The translations under genes and the position numbers were made by a program. From Chitinophagaceae bacterium (GTDB lineage Bacteria; Bacteroidota; Bacteroidia; Chitinophagales; Chitinophagaceae): 58,510 nucleotides of DNA. A model generated the notes under the pieces. It was not told the DNA's origin and searched no databases. It was given only the letters and a program-made list of their open reading frames with translations. This document shows positions 25,666-35,050 of the stretch, one piece after another (positions within the stretch are counted from its first letter, which is position 1; the number at the start of each line of letters is the position of its first letter). Location: assembly GCA_016786745.1 (NCBI GenBank), contig JAEUVS010000150.1, forward strand, positions 1 to 58,510, in the 5' to 3' direction.

Positions 25666-25902
25666 CTAATTAAAATAATTCCGTTTGATGCCCCTGTAAA
25701 TTCTGAACGAACCGTACAGTAAACACAAACCTCCGAATATATATGAGAAGGGTTTTGGCGGAAATTCCATAACGATCCCAAATAATTCTGAAACAAGAAA
25801 GAATCCGCCCATCCCTGCATAAATAATGCCCATACCGAGGTCCATCAGGGATCGCCTGTTAACATATGCTTTTTTTCGTTTTTCGTCGAAATCGGTAGCC
25901 AT
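25666..25902 (-). CDS. Small two-helix membrane protein, function unknown
   Basis: The 78-residue protein has a charged N-terminus (DFDEKRKKAYVNRRS) and two membrane helices at about 22-41 and 52-68. It ends with a basic tail. I do not recognise the family. Same-strand position directly upstream of the PstS-like gene suggests co-transcription. Confidence 0.75.
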   Translation of the reverse strand: MATDFDEKRKKAYVNRRSLMDLGMGIIYAGMGGFFLVSELFGIVMEFPPKPFSYIFGGLCLLYGSFRIYRGIKRNYFN

Positions 25903-25972
25903 CTGATAAACAAGAGCGTGGAAGATATGAAAAAGTTAAAAAGGAGGCTTTAGTTTTTAAATGTTAAGTTTC

Positions 25973-25980
25973 TAATTTCG
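25973..25980 (+). promoter_or_regulatory. Possible -7 box of hisS
   Basis: TAATTTCG differs from TAnnTTTG at one fixed base and ends three bases before the hisS ATG, which implies a nearly leaderless mRNA. A TTAG 20 bp upstream could serve as a weak -33 element. Confidence 0.35.
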
Positions 25981-25983
25981 CGC

Positions 25984-27378
25984 ATGGCTAAACCAACCCT
26001 GCCCCAGGGAACACGCGATTTTTCACCAGACACGGTCAGGAAGCGAAATTTTATTCTCTCTACCGTAAAAAATGTGTTCGGGCTCTACGGCTTTCAGCCT
26101 CTTGAAACGCCTGCCATGGAAAACCTCGAAACGTTGATGGGGAAATATGGAGAAGAAGGCGACAAACTCATTTTCCGCGTTCTCAACAATGGTTTGAACG
26201 ATCCGAAGAATATTGAAAAATCCCGTGCCGCCTTTGAGAACACCCTCCAGGGGAAAAACGATGCGAACCTTACATCGCGGGCGCTGCGTTACGACCTCAC
26301 CATTCCGTTCGCCAGGTATGTGGCGATGAACCACGGACAACTTGTTTATCCTTTCAAAAGATACCAGGTGCAACCCGTATGGCGCGCCGACAGGCCGCAA
26401 AAAGGACGTTACCGTGAATTTTACCAATGCGATGCCGACGTGGTAGGCAGCACTTCGCTGATGAACGAAGTTGATCTTGCTATGATTTATCACGACGCGT
26501 TTACCGCTCTAAAGATTGACGGCTACGAGTTGAGAGTAAATTCAAGAAAAATACTCGCAGGATTATCAGAACACATTAATGCGAAGGAACGCCTCGAAGA
26601 AATGACCATTGTAATTGATAAACTCGATAAAATAGGTCACGATAAAGTATTCGAAGAGCTTTCCAGGAAAGGCTTTACTGAATGGCAGGTAAAGCAAATT
26701 GGCACCTACCTGAATATCGGGGTAAAAAATCAAAATGAAGAAAAACTTTCGCTTGTGAAAGAACTTCTCGGCGATACAGGCACTGCGAAAAAAGGTATTG
26801 CCGAACTGGAATTTATTCTCGATAAAGTAAAAGGTAAGAACATCAACCTCGTTGTCGACTTCACTCTTGCACGCGGACTAAATTATTACACAGGAATAAT
26901 TTTCGAAGCGAAGGCCCCTGCAAGCGTGCAGATAGGTAGTATAGGAGGCGGTGGCCGCTACGATGACCTGACCGGCTTATTTGGCGTACCGAACATTCCG
27001 GGAGTAGGCATTTCGTTTGGTGTAGACAGAATTTATGATGTGATGGAAGAGATGGCGATATTCCCAACGTCGCTCGATATATCTACAACGGTTTTGTTCT
27101 TTAACGAAGGCGAAGAACAATTAAAATTTGTTTTTGAAATTGCAGGTTCGTTAAGGAAAAAAAATATCAGTTGTGAAATTTATCCCGACCAGGATAAAGA
27201 AGAGAAGCAGTTTAAGTATGCGGTTAGAAAAAGAATTCAGTTTATATTTTCTTCGGACCTGGGAAACTATAAATTGAAAAACCTGGTAACTTCTGAAAGT
27301 TTCAATTTTACCGCTTCCGAGGTTCACACAGAAACTTTCACCGGTAAAATAGAATCCATCATATCCTCTCATAAATAA
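25984..27378 (+). CDS. hisS: Histidine--tRNA ligase
   Basis: HisRS charges tRNA-His. The 464-residue class II synthetase starts with the conserved LPQGTRDF. It has motif 2 (RYQVQPVWRADRPQKGRYREF, quoted in part as VWRADRPQKGRYREFYQCDAD), the HisA box GLNYYTG, and motif 3 (GIGISFGVDR-like GVGISFGVDRIYD). An anticodon-binding domain follows at about 365-464. It starts at ATG 25984. Its last 20 bases overlap the convergent thiolase gene. Confidence 0.97.
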   Translation: MAKPTLPQGTRDFSPDTVRKRNFILSTVKNVFGLYGFQPLETPAMENLETLMGKYGEEGDKLIFRVLNNGLNDPKNIEKSRAAFENTLQGKNDANLTSRALRYDLTIPFARYVAMNHGQLVYPFKRYQVQPVWRADRPQKGRYREFYQCDADVVGSTSLMNEVDLAMIYHDAFTALKIDGYELRVNSRKILAGLSEHINAKERLEEMTIVIDKLDKIGHDKVFEELSRKGFTEWQVKQIGTYLNIGVKNQNEEKLSLVKELLGDTGTAKKGIAELEFILDKVKGKNINLVVDFTLARGLNYYTGIIFEAKAPASVQIGSIGGGGRYDDLTGLFGVPNIPGVGISFGVDRIYDVMEEMAIFPTSLDISTTVLFFNEGEEQLKFVFEIAGSLRKKNISCEIYPDQDKEEKQFKYAVRKRIQFIFSSDLGNYKLKNLVTSESFNFTASEVHTETFTGKIESIISSHK

Positions 27379-28546
27379 TCGCTGCTCCCTGGCCCACTCC
27401 CACGCACATCGTTGCGAGGCCGAAACGGCCGTTTCTTCTTTTCATCTCATGAAGCAGTGTAGCGGAAATTCTTACACCACTACAACCGAGCGGATGTCCC
27501 AGTGCAATTGAACCGCCATTCACGTTCACTTTCGACTGGTCTAATTCAAGCTGACGAATACACGCGATCGACTGCGAGGCGAACGCCTCGTTTAATTCTA
27601 CCAGGTCGAGTTGTGGTACCGAAAGATTCGCGCGCATCAGCGCTTTTTGTGTAGCAGGCACCGGGCCGATTCCCATTATTGAGGGGTCGACGCCTGCCAC
27701 TGCCATGGAAACCACTTTCGCAAGCGGTTTGAAATTATATTTTTTAACCGCCTGCCCGCTTGCTATCAGCATTGCTGCGGCGCCGTCGTTTAATCCGGAA
27801 GAATTTCCTGCCGTTACCGTTCCATTTTTAGAAAATGCCGGTTTAAGGGAAGCCAGTTTTTCGGGGGATGTTTTTCTTGGATGTTCGTCTTCGCTGAAAG
27901 ATTCTTTACCTCCATTGATTTCAACGGGCAGAATCTCATCGTTGAACTTCCCCGCCTGTTTCGCCGTAAAATATTTTGAATGAGACTGAAACGCGAACTC
28001 ATCCTGTTCTTCCCGTGAAATTTTCCATTGCGCCGCAACATTCTCGGCTGTTTCACCCATCGAATAAGGATAATATTTGTCGGTAAGCTTTGTATTTGGA
28101 AACCTCCATCCTATCGTTGTATCCATTACTTCGGGTTGACGGTTCCAGGGCGCAGAAGATTTGAGCATCACGAAAGGCGCTCGTGTCATGCTTTCGACGC
28201 CCCCTGCGATGTATAGGTCGCCTTCTCTGCACATGATCGCCCGGCTGGCATCCATAATGGCCTGCAAACCCGAGGCGCACAGCCTGTTTACGGTATTGCC
28301 TGCCACGGAAACCGGCAGACCGGAAAGCAAAGCCGCCATACGCGCGACGTTGCGGTTGTCTTCACCGGCCTGGTTGGCGTCGCCGGCTATTACATCTTCA
28401 ATATCATTTACGTCGAGGTTAGGGTGGCGGCGCAGAAGGCCTTTTATAACATGAGCGAGGAGATCATCGGGACGGACACCGGCCAGTGAGCCTCCATATT
28501 TTCCAATCGGTGTTCTTATGGCATCAATGACGTAAGCAGTCTGCAT
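27359..28546 (-). CDS. Acetyl-CoA C-acyltransferase (thiolase, PcaF/PaaJ-like)
   Basis: Thiolases cleave 3-oxoacyl-CoA with CoA, or condense acyl-CoA units. The 395-residue protein has the nucleophile C90 (NRLCASGLQAI), the His in GGSIALGHPLGCSG, and the second Cys in CVGVGQGAA. The N-terminal block (GDANQAGEDNRNVARMAALLSGLP, quoted in part as NQAGEDNRNVARMAAL) resembles 3-oxoadipyl-CoA thiolases, but substrate cannot be fixed from this alone. The ATG at 28544-28546 is chosen over an open extension to 28600, which would run through the divergent promoter. It overlaps hisS at the 3' end. Confidence 0.93.
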   Translation of the reverse strand: MQTAYVIDAIRTPIGKYGGSLAGVRPDDLLAHVIKGLLRRHPNLDVNDIEDVIAGDANQAGEDNRNVARMAALLSGLPVSVAGNTVNRLCASGLQAIMDASRAIMCREGDLYIAGGVESMTRAPFVMLKSSAPWNRQPEVMDTTIGWRFPNTKLTDKYYPYSMGETAENVAAQWKISREEQDEFAFQSHSKYFTAKQAGKFNDEILPVEINGGKESFSEDEHPRKTSPEKLASLKPAFSKNGTVTAGNSSGLNDGAAAMLIASGQAVKKYNFKPLAKVVSMAVAGVDPSIMGIGPVPATQKALMRANLSVPQLDLVELNEAFASQSIACIRQLELDQSKVNVNGGSIALGHPLGCSGVRISATLLHEMKRRNGRFGLATMCVGVGQGAAIIYERI

Positions 28547-28562
28547 AATGATAATTAGAGCG

Positions 28563-28570
28563 CAAATGTA
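28563..28570 (-). promoter_or_regulatory. -7 box of the thiolase gene
   Basis: On the minus strand TACATTTG fits TAnnTTTG exactly and lies 16 nt upstream of the thiolase ATG. It is two bases from the plus-strand -7 box of rlmN at 28573-28580, so the two promoters share the same DNA. Confidence 0.5.
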
Positions 28571-28572
28571 AA

Positions 28573-28580
28573 TACCTTTG
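28573..28580 (+). promoter_or_regulatory. -7 box of rlmN
   Basis: TACCTTTG fits TAnnTTTG exactly and ends four bases before the rlmN ATG, which implies a nearly leaderless mRNA. It lies two bases from the thiolase -7 box on the other strand. Confidence 0.5.
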
Positions 28581-28584
28581 CAGG

Positions 28585-29631
28585 ATGAACGACCCGGCAA
28601 AGAAGAATATCCGGCATTTGAGTTTGGGTGAGCTGGAAAAGTACTTTGAATCCATCAACGAAAAGAAATTCAGGGCACGACAGGCCTATGAATGGTTGTG
28701 GCTCAGGCAGGCACGTACATTTAATGACATGACCAACCTGGGCAAGGATCTCCGTGCGAAACTTTCTGAAAATTTTTCGCTTCCCGCATTATCTATCGAT
28801 GCACTGCAAAAATCTTCGGACGGTACTGTCAAAAGTCGCTTCAAAACAGCCGACGGTCACCTGGTGGAAGGGGTACTAATACCTACCGACACAAGAAACA
28901 CCGCATGTGTTTCATCGCAGATCGGATGCAGTTTGAGCTGCCGCTTCTGCGCCACAGGATACATGGATAGAAAGCGCAACCTCGACTTCGATGAGATATA
29001 CGACGAAGTAGCGCTTATCAACCAGCAATGCGAACAGATTTATGGAAAAAAGCTTTCCAATATCGTGTTTATGGGCATGGGCGAACCGCTGCTCAATTAT
29101 AAAAATGTAACGCGCGCCATCGATCGCATCAGCGCACCCGATGGGCTTGGCATGAGCCCGAGACGAATTACCCTATCGACAGCCGGTGTGGCCAAAATGA
29201 TCCGGCAGCTCGGGGAAGATAAGGTAAAGTTCCGCCTGGCATTATCACTCCATGCGGCCAACGATAAAAAACGAAATGAAATTATGCCGATCAACGAAAC
29301 CAATAATATTAAAGCGCTCGTTGATGCCCTGAACTTTTATTACCAGCAAACGCACAACCACATCACCCTTGAGTATATCCTCTTTAAAGAGTTCAACGAT
29401 ACCCTCAAAGATGCCGATGAACTGATAAAAATATACCGGCAAACCGCTTCCGATCTTGTAAATATCATTGAGTACAACCCCATTGACGCTGCGACGTTTA
29501 TGAAGCCGGAAGAAGACGTGGTTGACAAGTTTATGGCCTACCTCGAAAAAAACCGGGTAAATGCGCGCCTGCGCCGGAGCCGTGGCAGGGATATAGACGC
29601 CGCCTGCGGCCAGTTGGCTAACAAAGGATAG
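28585..29631 (+). CDS. rlmN: Dual-specificity 23S rRNA/tRNA adenine C2-methyltransferase RlmN
   Basis: RlmN is a radical-SAM enzyme that methylates C2 of A2503 in 23S rRNA and A37 in some tRNAs. The 348-residue protein has the cluster-binding motif C115-xxx-C119-xx-C122 (GCSLSCRFCATG), MGMGEPLLNY, and the C-terminal Cys C341 in AACGQLA that forms the protein-methyl intermediate partner. The ATG at 28585 fits the family start. Confidence 0.97.
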   Translation: MNDPAKKNIRHLSLGELEKYFESINEKKFRARQAYEWLWLRQARTFNDMTNLGKDLRAKLSENFSLPALSIDALQKSSDGTVKSRFKTADGHLVEGVLIPTDTRNTACVSSQIGCSLSCRFCATGYMDRKRNLDFDEIYDEVALINQQCEQIYGKKLSNIVFMGMGEPLLNYKNVTRAIDRISAPDGLGMSPRRITLSTAGVAKMIRQLGEDKVKFRLALSLHAANDKKRNEIMPINETNNIKALVDALNFYYQQTHNHITLEYILFKEFNDTLKDADELIKIYRQTASDLVNIIEYNPIDAATFMKPEEDVVDKFMAYLEKNRVNARLRRSRGRDIDAACGQLANKG

Positions 29632-29786
29632 GTTACTTCATCCCAAATAACACAAATAAAAAGCAACAGCCCGCGTCATGCGCTTGCATTTGCCAAAAAC
29701 AAACATTACTTTTATTCCCATCTCCCATTTTCCTCTGATATTTCCATGTTGATTTCCGCCCCATTTACAACTTTGATTGACTCAAC

Positions 29787-31205
29787 ATGCGATTATCATT
29801 CGTACACCCGCTCGTACTCTGCTCCGCCATTTTAACGGCTCCCGTTGCTGAAGCCGGCCTCGCAGAGAATTTTAATTCAAGAAAAGGCATTCCCTTACAT
29901 CATATCCGCGCCAGCTTGCAGAATTCCTGCTGGACCTTCCACCACTTTGATGTGAACACCAATGGCTGGAACCCAAAGATTGAGGGCGACGGGGCAATGG
30001 TTTCCGACGTCAACGCCTTAAACAATATGTCGGGCATCTATACCCCGCTGCTAACGGTGGGCGCACAAATCGAAGTATCGTTCGATTATGTTTTCAGCGC
30101 CGATTTCGACCAGGCCGCTTCGCGATGGATAAAGATTTGCCTGGCAAACGCTTCAAATGAAATAGTTTCCCAGCTTGAGAAGATTGATTTCAATGGTTTC
30201 CAGGCCACGAAAAGCAAAAAATTCAGCACGCAGTTCAGCAATATCACGCCCGGCGAATACAGGCTCGTATTACTCTACGGGGGAAACGGTGGCTCATCGT
30301 TAATCGCCGTTGATGAACTCAAGACTTCTGCTCCTTTTAAATACACTTCAGGTTGCAACAATGCTCCTGTTGCGCTACGTGACAATATTAAAGGTCTCGC
30401 CGACAGAACCGCGTCCGGTTCACTTATCGAAAACGACCGCGAAAAGAATAATGAGTCACTCACTGCCTATCTCATTAAAAACTCTCCTGACGGGCAGGTT
30501 GATCTTAAGGAAGACGGCACGTTCGTGTTCACTCCAAATAAAAATTTCAAAGGAAGCTCTACCAGCTTCGTTTATAAAGTTTGCGACGATAATAATTTAT
30601 GTTCGGCGAACGCAAACGTGACCATTCATTTTCCAACCGGCCAGTTGGTCGATTTTAAAGGCTCTTATAAAAGAGACGGTAACGTCGAACTTGCCTGGAA
30701 TACCAGCGCCGGCACCGACATCGCCCGCTTTGAACTCGAGCGCAGCATTAATGGCCGCGAATGGGAGAACTCGGGAACTGTTACCGCAGGAAATACGCTT
30801 CGCGAAAACGACTATAGTTACATAGATAAGGTGGGCAAAAATATCGCCCTGAAAAAAGACCTCTACTACCGGCTCAAGCAGGTGAAAACCGATGGTTCTT
30901 CTGCTACGAGCAGGCTCCTTATTGTGCGCGTATATAATACCCGCCGGGTGTCCATGATCAGTGTTACCCCAAATCCCGCAAAGAGCGACATCGCTGTTAA
31001 CGTTCAGTTGCAGGAAAGCTCACTCGTTTCCATGCGCATCCTTAATTCCGCCGGATCAACGGTTTTGTATAAAACTGCCGATGCGGAGAGAGGGACAAGT
31101 AATATTCTTATCGAGGGTTCCGCTTCGCTCGTTCCGGGATTGTACACACTTGAGGTGATTGTGAACAGCAAGGAGAGGATGCTGGTTAAGCTGATTAAAG
31201 AATAG
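29787..31205 (+). CDS. Secreted protein with T9SS type A sorting domain
   Basis: The 472-residue protein has a signal peptide (MRLSFVHPLVLCSAILTAPVAEA). An N-terminal jelly-roll-like part follows (about 30-190). A cadherin-like/Ig-type repeat lies at about 195-285 (NNAPVALRDNIKGLADRT, then GTFVFTPNKNFKGSSTSFVYKV, each quoted in part). The C-terminus (about 395-472) has the T9SS pattern: VTPNPAKSDIAV, then PGLYTLEV and a final VKLIKE. Such proteins are exported through the type IX system and usually anchored or released at the surface. The 155-bp upstream gap should hold its promoter. Confidence 0.9.
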   Translation: MRLSFVHPLVLCSAILTAPVAEAGLAENFNSRKGIPLHHIRASLQNSCWTFHHFDVNTNGWNPKIEGDGAMVSDVNALNNMSGIYTPLLTVGAQIEVSFDYVFSADFDQAASRWIKICLANASNEIVSQLEKIDFNGFQATKSKKFSTQFSNITPGEYRLVLLYGGNGGSSLIAVDELKTSAPFKYTSGCNNAPVALRDNIKGLADRTASGSLIENDREKNNESLTAYLIKNSPDGQVDLKEDGTFVFTPNKNFKGSSTSFVYKVCDDNNLCSANANVTIHFPTGQLVDFKGSYKRDGNVELAWNTSAGTDIARFELERSINGREWENSGTVTAGNTLRENDYSYIDKVGKNIALKKDLYYRLKQVKTDGSSATSRLLIVRVYNTRRVSMISVTPNPAKSDIAVNVQLQESSLVSMRILNSAGSTVLYKTADAERGTSNILIEGSASLVPGLYTLEVIVNSKERMLVKLIKE

Positions 31206-31252
31206 ATGGCGTTTTTTGTTGTCCGCAACAAACAAAAACAACAAAACATCTA

Positions 31253-32314
31253 TTACTTCGCGCGGAGATATTGATCCGGCCACTTTACATCAACCCCCAT
31301 TTCTTTCGCCGCCCTCAACGGAAAATAAGGGTCGCGGAGTAACTGCCGCGCAAGAAATATCATATCTGCTTTTCCCGATTGCAATATCTCTTCACATTGC
31401 TGCGCCGTTGTAATCAAACCAACCGCGCCCGTCCTGATATCCGCCTCTTTTTTTACTTTCTCCGCAAATGGCACCTGGTACATCGGTCCCAATTCTATTT
31501 TCGCCCGGTAAACGTTCCCACCACTCGAACAATCTACCAGGTCAACTCCTTTTTGCTTCAACAATTTCGCGAGCCTCACCGAATCATCAACATTCCATCC
31601 TCTGTCCGACCATTCCGACGCCGATATACGCACAAACAGCGGATGACTTTTCGGCCAAACCTGTTGAACCGCCTCGATAATTTCAAAAACTATTCTTATC
31701 CTGTTCTCAAAACTTCCACCGTACGAATCTGTACGCAAGTTAGAAACCGGTGAAAAGAATTCATTGATTAAATAACCGTGAGCGGCGTGTATTTCCACCA
31801 CCTTAAAACCGCATTTTAACGCACGTGCCGCAGCTTCCCTGAAATCTTCAATTACTTTCCTGATTTCATCAACCGACAGTTCCTGCGGCACACGCTCTCC
31901 TTCCCTGAAAGGTACCGCAGACGGCGCCAGCATGTCCCATCCCCCGTCTTCATCACTCAACACCTTACCTCCGCGCCACGGCGTATCCACACTCGCTTTG
32001 CGGCCCGCATGCGCAAGCTGCGTCCCCGCAATGCTGTCGTGCCGATGAATGAAGTTTACAATCCTCGTCAAAAATTCAATGTGCTCATCTTTCCAGATGC
32101 CAAGGTCCCACGGAGAAATTCTTCCCTCCGGCGAAACAGCCGTCGCCTCGGTAAAAACAAGCGCTGCACCACCTATGGCCCTGGTACCAAGATGAACAAG
32201 GTGCCAGTCGTTCGCAAACCCGTCTTCACTCGAGTACTCGCACATCGGAGAAACAACAATCCTGTTTTTAAATTCAACGTCCTTAATTCTTAACGGTTCA
32301 AATAATTTTGCCAT
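31253..32314 (-). CDS. NADH:flavin oxidoreductase, YqjM/NamA-type Old Yellow Enzyme
   Basis: The 353-residue FMN enzyme reduces activated C=C bonds with NAD(P)H. It has the YqjM-class cysteine in VSPMCEYSSEDG near residue 25, the His pair in EIHAAHGYLINEFFSP, and FENRIRIVFEI. The native substrate is unknown. It converges with the T9SS gene; a 47-bp AT-rich gap with a weak TTTGTTG-tccg-CAACAAA hairpin separates them. Confidence 0.93.
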   Translation of the reverse strand: MAKLFEPLRIKDVEFKNRIVVSPMCEYSSEDGFANDWHLVHLGTRAIGGAALVFTEATAVSPEGRISPWDLGIWKDEHIEFLTRIVNFIHRHDSIAGTQLAHAGRKASVDTPWRGGKVLSDEDGGWDMLAPSAVPFREGERVPQELSVDEIRKVIEDFREAAARALKCGFKVVEIHAAHGYLINEFFSPVSNLRTDSYGGSFENRIRIVFEIIEAVQQVWPKSHPLFVRISASEWSDRGWNVDDSVRLAKLLKQKGVDLVDCSSGGNVYRAKIELGPMYQVPFAEKVKKEADIRTGAVGLITTAQQCEEILQSGKADMIFLARQLLRDPYFPLRAAKEMGVDVKWPDQYLRAK

Positions 32315-32425
32315 ATAGTACCTTATTCCGCATGCAATGTACTACCCTTGCCAAAATAAACTTTCGCATTTAGTTGTACTTTCGGCCCTGCGACTGCCTG
32401 CCATGCACGTCACCAAATTCAATAC

Positions 32426-35050
32426 ATGACAGCCGAACACCAGAGATTAGCAGTTAATGCTGAAAAACCTGTACCACTTGTAGAATGGGGACCTTACCTG
32501 AGTGAAAGACAATGGGGCACCGTACGCGAAGACTACAGTTCCGACGGCAATGCATGGCACTACTTTCCATTCGATCACGCCGCATTCCGTCACTATATAT
32601 GGGGCGAAGATGGTCTCGCAGGTATTTCCGACATGTTCCAAAACCTTTGTTTCGCCATCTCGCTCTGGAACGGTAAGGATCCCATACTTAAAGAACGTCT
32701 CTTCGGACTTCGTAACGGCGAAGGGAATCATGGCGAAGACGTAAAAGAGCTCTATTATTACCTCGACAATATTCCCACACACTACTACATGGAATACCTG
32801 TATAAATATCCGCAGGTTGAATTTCCATATGCGCTGCTAAGGGAAGAAAACCGAAAACGCTCGAGAACGGAGCCTGAATATGAAATCCTGGACACCGGCG
32901 TGTTTAACGACAACCAGTATTTCGATATAAAGGTTACTTACGCCAAACAATCACCGCGCGATATCTTCATAAAAATTGATATTACCAACAGGTACACAAA
33001 AACGGCCGACATCACCGTGCTGCCCACCCTTTGGTTTTATAACAGGTGGTGGGACAAGGATCCAAAAGTGATTCCTGAAATCAGCTATGTGAACAAAACA
33101 TGCGTCAGGGCCGAGCACAAAAGACTTGTTGACTACTATTTTTATTTTCAGCGCGCATCAGATGCTTTTTTTACCGATAACGAAACGAACTCACTTAAAG
33201 TGAGTAACGTTCCCAATGCTTCTATATTCACAAAAGATGCTATTAACGATGCCATCATCAATAAGCAGAATATAAAAGAGCTGAGAAACCGAAAAAAGGG
33301 GACAAAATTTTCTCCTGTATACCAGTTGAAAATAGCGGGCGGTGCAACAAAAACACTTTATTGCCGTCTCAGCGATTCGCTCATTGAAAACGCATTCACG
33401 CGCGGCTTTGAAAAAATCTTCGAAACGCGTAAAGCCGAAGCAGACGAATATTATAATGCGATTTTGCCAAAAGGCGTGAGCGAAGATATGGCGCGCATTC
33501 AGCGGCAGGCCATAGCGGGACTTCTCTGGAGCAAACAGTATTACCATTATGATGTTGAAACGTGGCTCACTACAAGCGATGGCATTTCGCCGGTAAGCAA
33601 CGGAAAAATGAATGGCCGCAACAGCGATTGGCGCCACCTGAAAAACCAGGACATCATTTCGATGCCCGATAAATGGGAATATCCCTGGTATGCCGCATGG
33701 GACCTGGCTTTCCAAACAATATCCATGGCGGTGGCTGATCCCACTTTCGCGAAACACCAACTGCTGCTTATTATGCGCGAATGGTATATGAAGCCGGATG
33801 GCCAGCTGCCAGCTTACGAATGGAACTTCAGCGATGTAAATCCGCCTGTTCATGCATGGGCTGCAATGCAGGTTTATCAGATAGAAAAGAAGACGAAGGG
33901 GACAGGCGACATCATGTTTTTGAAAAAAATCTTTCAAAAACTCCTCATCAATTTCACATGGTGGATCAACCGGAAAGACGTTAACGGTAATAACATATTC
34001 GAAGGAGGATTTCTTGGACTTGATAATATCGGTGTGTTCAATCGCAATTTCCACTTCCCTGGCGAAATGCAGCTTGAGCAGGCAGATGGAACGAGCTGGA
34101 TGGGAAAATACGCGTTAGACATGATGGAAATGGCTATCGAAATTGCCCTTCATGATCCATCATTCGAAGATACTGCAACTAAATTCTTTGAACATTTCGT
34201 ATTGATCGCAGAATCACTCAATGAACACCGGCTATGGAATGACGAAGACAAGTTTTTTTACGACGTGCTTGTGGTGAAAGGAAGTGATCCAACTCCTTTA
34301 AGAATTCAATCAATAGTCGGACTGACGTCTTTATTCGCGGTGTCAACTATACCGCAAAATGTTTTTGAAACTCTTAAAGACTTCGACAAACGCATCGAGT
34401 GGTTCGAAACGTACCGGAAGAAAAATAATAAGTTCTGGCCGAATGAGGAGCGCAGCGACGGAGCTGAAATGCTGTTATCGCTCGTACGAAAAGACAGGCT
34501 CGTCTACCTGCTCAGGAGATTATTAAATGAAGATGAATTTTTGTCGCCCGGTGGCATCAGGGCTTTATCCAAGCGTCACGAAGAACATCCGTATTCTGTA
34601 ACCGTCGACAACGTTCTGTATACTATACGATATGATCCGGGGGATTCTACGTCGGATATTTACGGTGGTAATTCAAACTGGAGAGGACCGGTGTGGATGC
34701 CAATTAACTATCTTATCATACAATCCATACGTACATACGGCGAGTTCTATGGCGACACATTGAAAGTTGAATGCCCTACCGGCTCGGGAGTAATGATGAC
34801 ATTGAAGGAAGTGGCCGACGAACTTACACGCCGGGTAATCAGCCTTTTTGAGGAAGATGAAAAAGGAAACAGGAGAATTTACAACAGCGATCATTCATGG
34901 TTTTATAACCGGCCGGAGAATGAGAATCTCGTGTTGTTCTTCGAATATTTCCATGGAGATTCAGGAAAGGGCTTAGGCGCCAGTCATCAAACGGGTTGGA
35001 CCGCTTTAGTTGCCGAGCTTATCAGCGAGTACGGAACTTCAAAAATTTAG
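32426..35050 (+). CDS. MGH1-like / GH63-type glycoside hydrolase
   Basis: The 874-residue protein belongs to the (alpha/alpha)6-barrel clan with GH63 and mannosylglycerate-hydrolase-like enzymes. Visible features are YPWYAAWDLAFQTI (catalytic-acid region), QLPAYEWNFSDVNPPVHAWA in part as PAYEWNFSDVNPPVHA, and SNWRGPVWMPINYLI with the GH63 tryptophan-rich loop. The barrel spans about 350-870. There is no signal peptide, so it probably works in the cytoplasm on a soluble alpha-glucoside; the substrate cannot be named. It starts at ATG 32426, about 40 nt after a TACTTTCG -7-like box. Its stop overlaps the stop of the convergent small gene. Confidence 0.87.
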   Translation: MTAEHQRLAVNAEKPVPLVEWGPYLSERQWGTVREDYSSDGNAWHYFPFDHAAFRHYIWGEDGLAGISDMFQNLCFAISLWNGKDPILKERLFGLRNGEGNHGEDVKELYYYLDNIPTHYYMEYLYKYPQVEFPYALLREENRKRSRTEPEYEILDTGVFNDNQYFDIKVTYAKQSPRDIFIKIDITNRYTKTADITVLPTLWFYNRWWDKDPKVIPEISYVNKTCVRAEHKRLVDYYFYFQRASDAFFTDNETNSLKVSNVPNASIFTKDAINDAIINKQNIKELRNRKKGTKFSPVYQLKIAGGATKTLYCRLSDSLIENAFTRGFEKIFETRKAEADEYYNAILPKGVSEDMARIQRQAIAGLLWSKQYYHYDVETWLTTSDGISPVSNGKMNGRNSDWRHLKNQDIISMPDKWEYPWYAAWDLAFQTISMAVADPTFAKHQLLLIMREWYMKPDGQLPAYEWNFSDVNPPVHAWAAMQVYQIEKKTKGTGDIMFLKKIFQKLLINFTWWINRKDVNGNNIFEGGFLGLDNIGVFNRNFHFPGEMQLEQADGTSWMGKYALDMMEMAIEIALHDPSFEDTATKFFEHFVLIAESLNEHRLWNDEDKFFYDVLVVKGSDPTPLRIQSIVGLTSLFAVSTIPQNVFETLKDFDKRIEWFETYRKKNNKFWPNEERSDGAEMLLSLVRKDRLVYLLRRLLNEDEFLSPGGIRALSKRHEEHPYSVTVDNVLYTIRYDPGDSTSDIYGGNSNWRGPVWMPINYLIIQSIRTYGEFYGDTLKVECPTGSGVMMTLKEVADELTRRVISLFEEDEKGNRRIYNSDHSWFYNRPENENLVLFFEYFHGDSGKGLGASHQTGWTALVAELISEYGTSKI

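Noticed and set aside
31215..31232. TTTGTTG-tccg-CAACAAA hairpin between the T9SS gene and the flavin oxidoreductase gene
   Set aside because: The stem is AT-rich and weak and has no T-run on the correct side for either gene, so a terminator call is not supported.
33191..34054. 287-residue minus-strand open frame inside the GH63-type gene
   Set aside because: It mirrors the conserved barrel codons of the plus-strand glycosidase and has no domain of its own.
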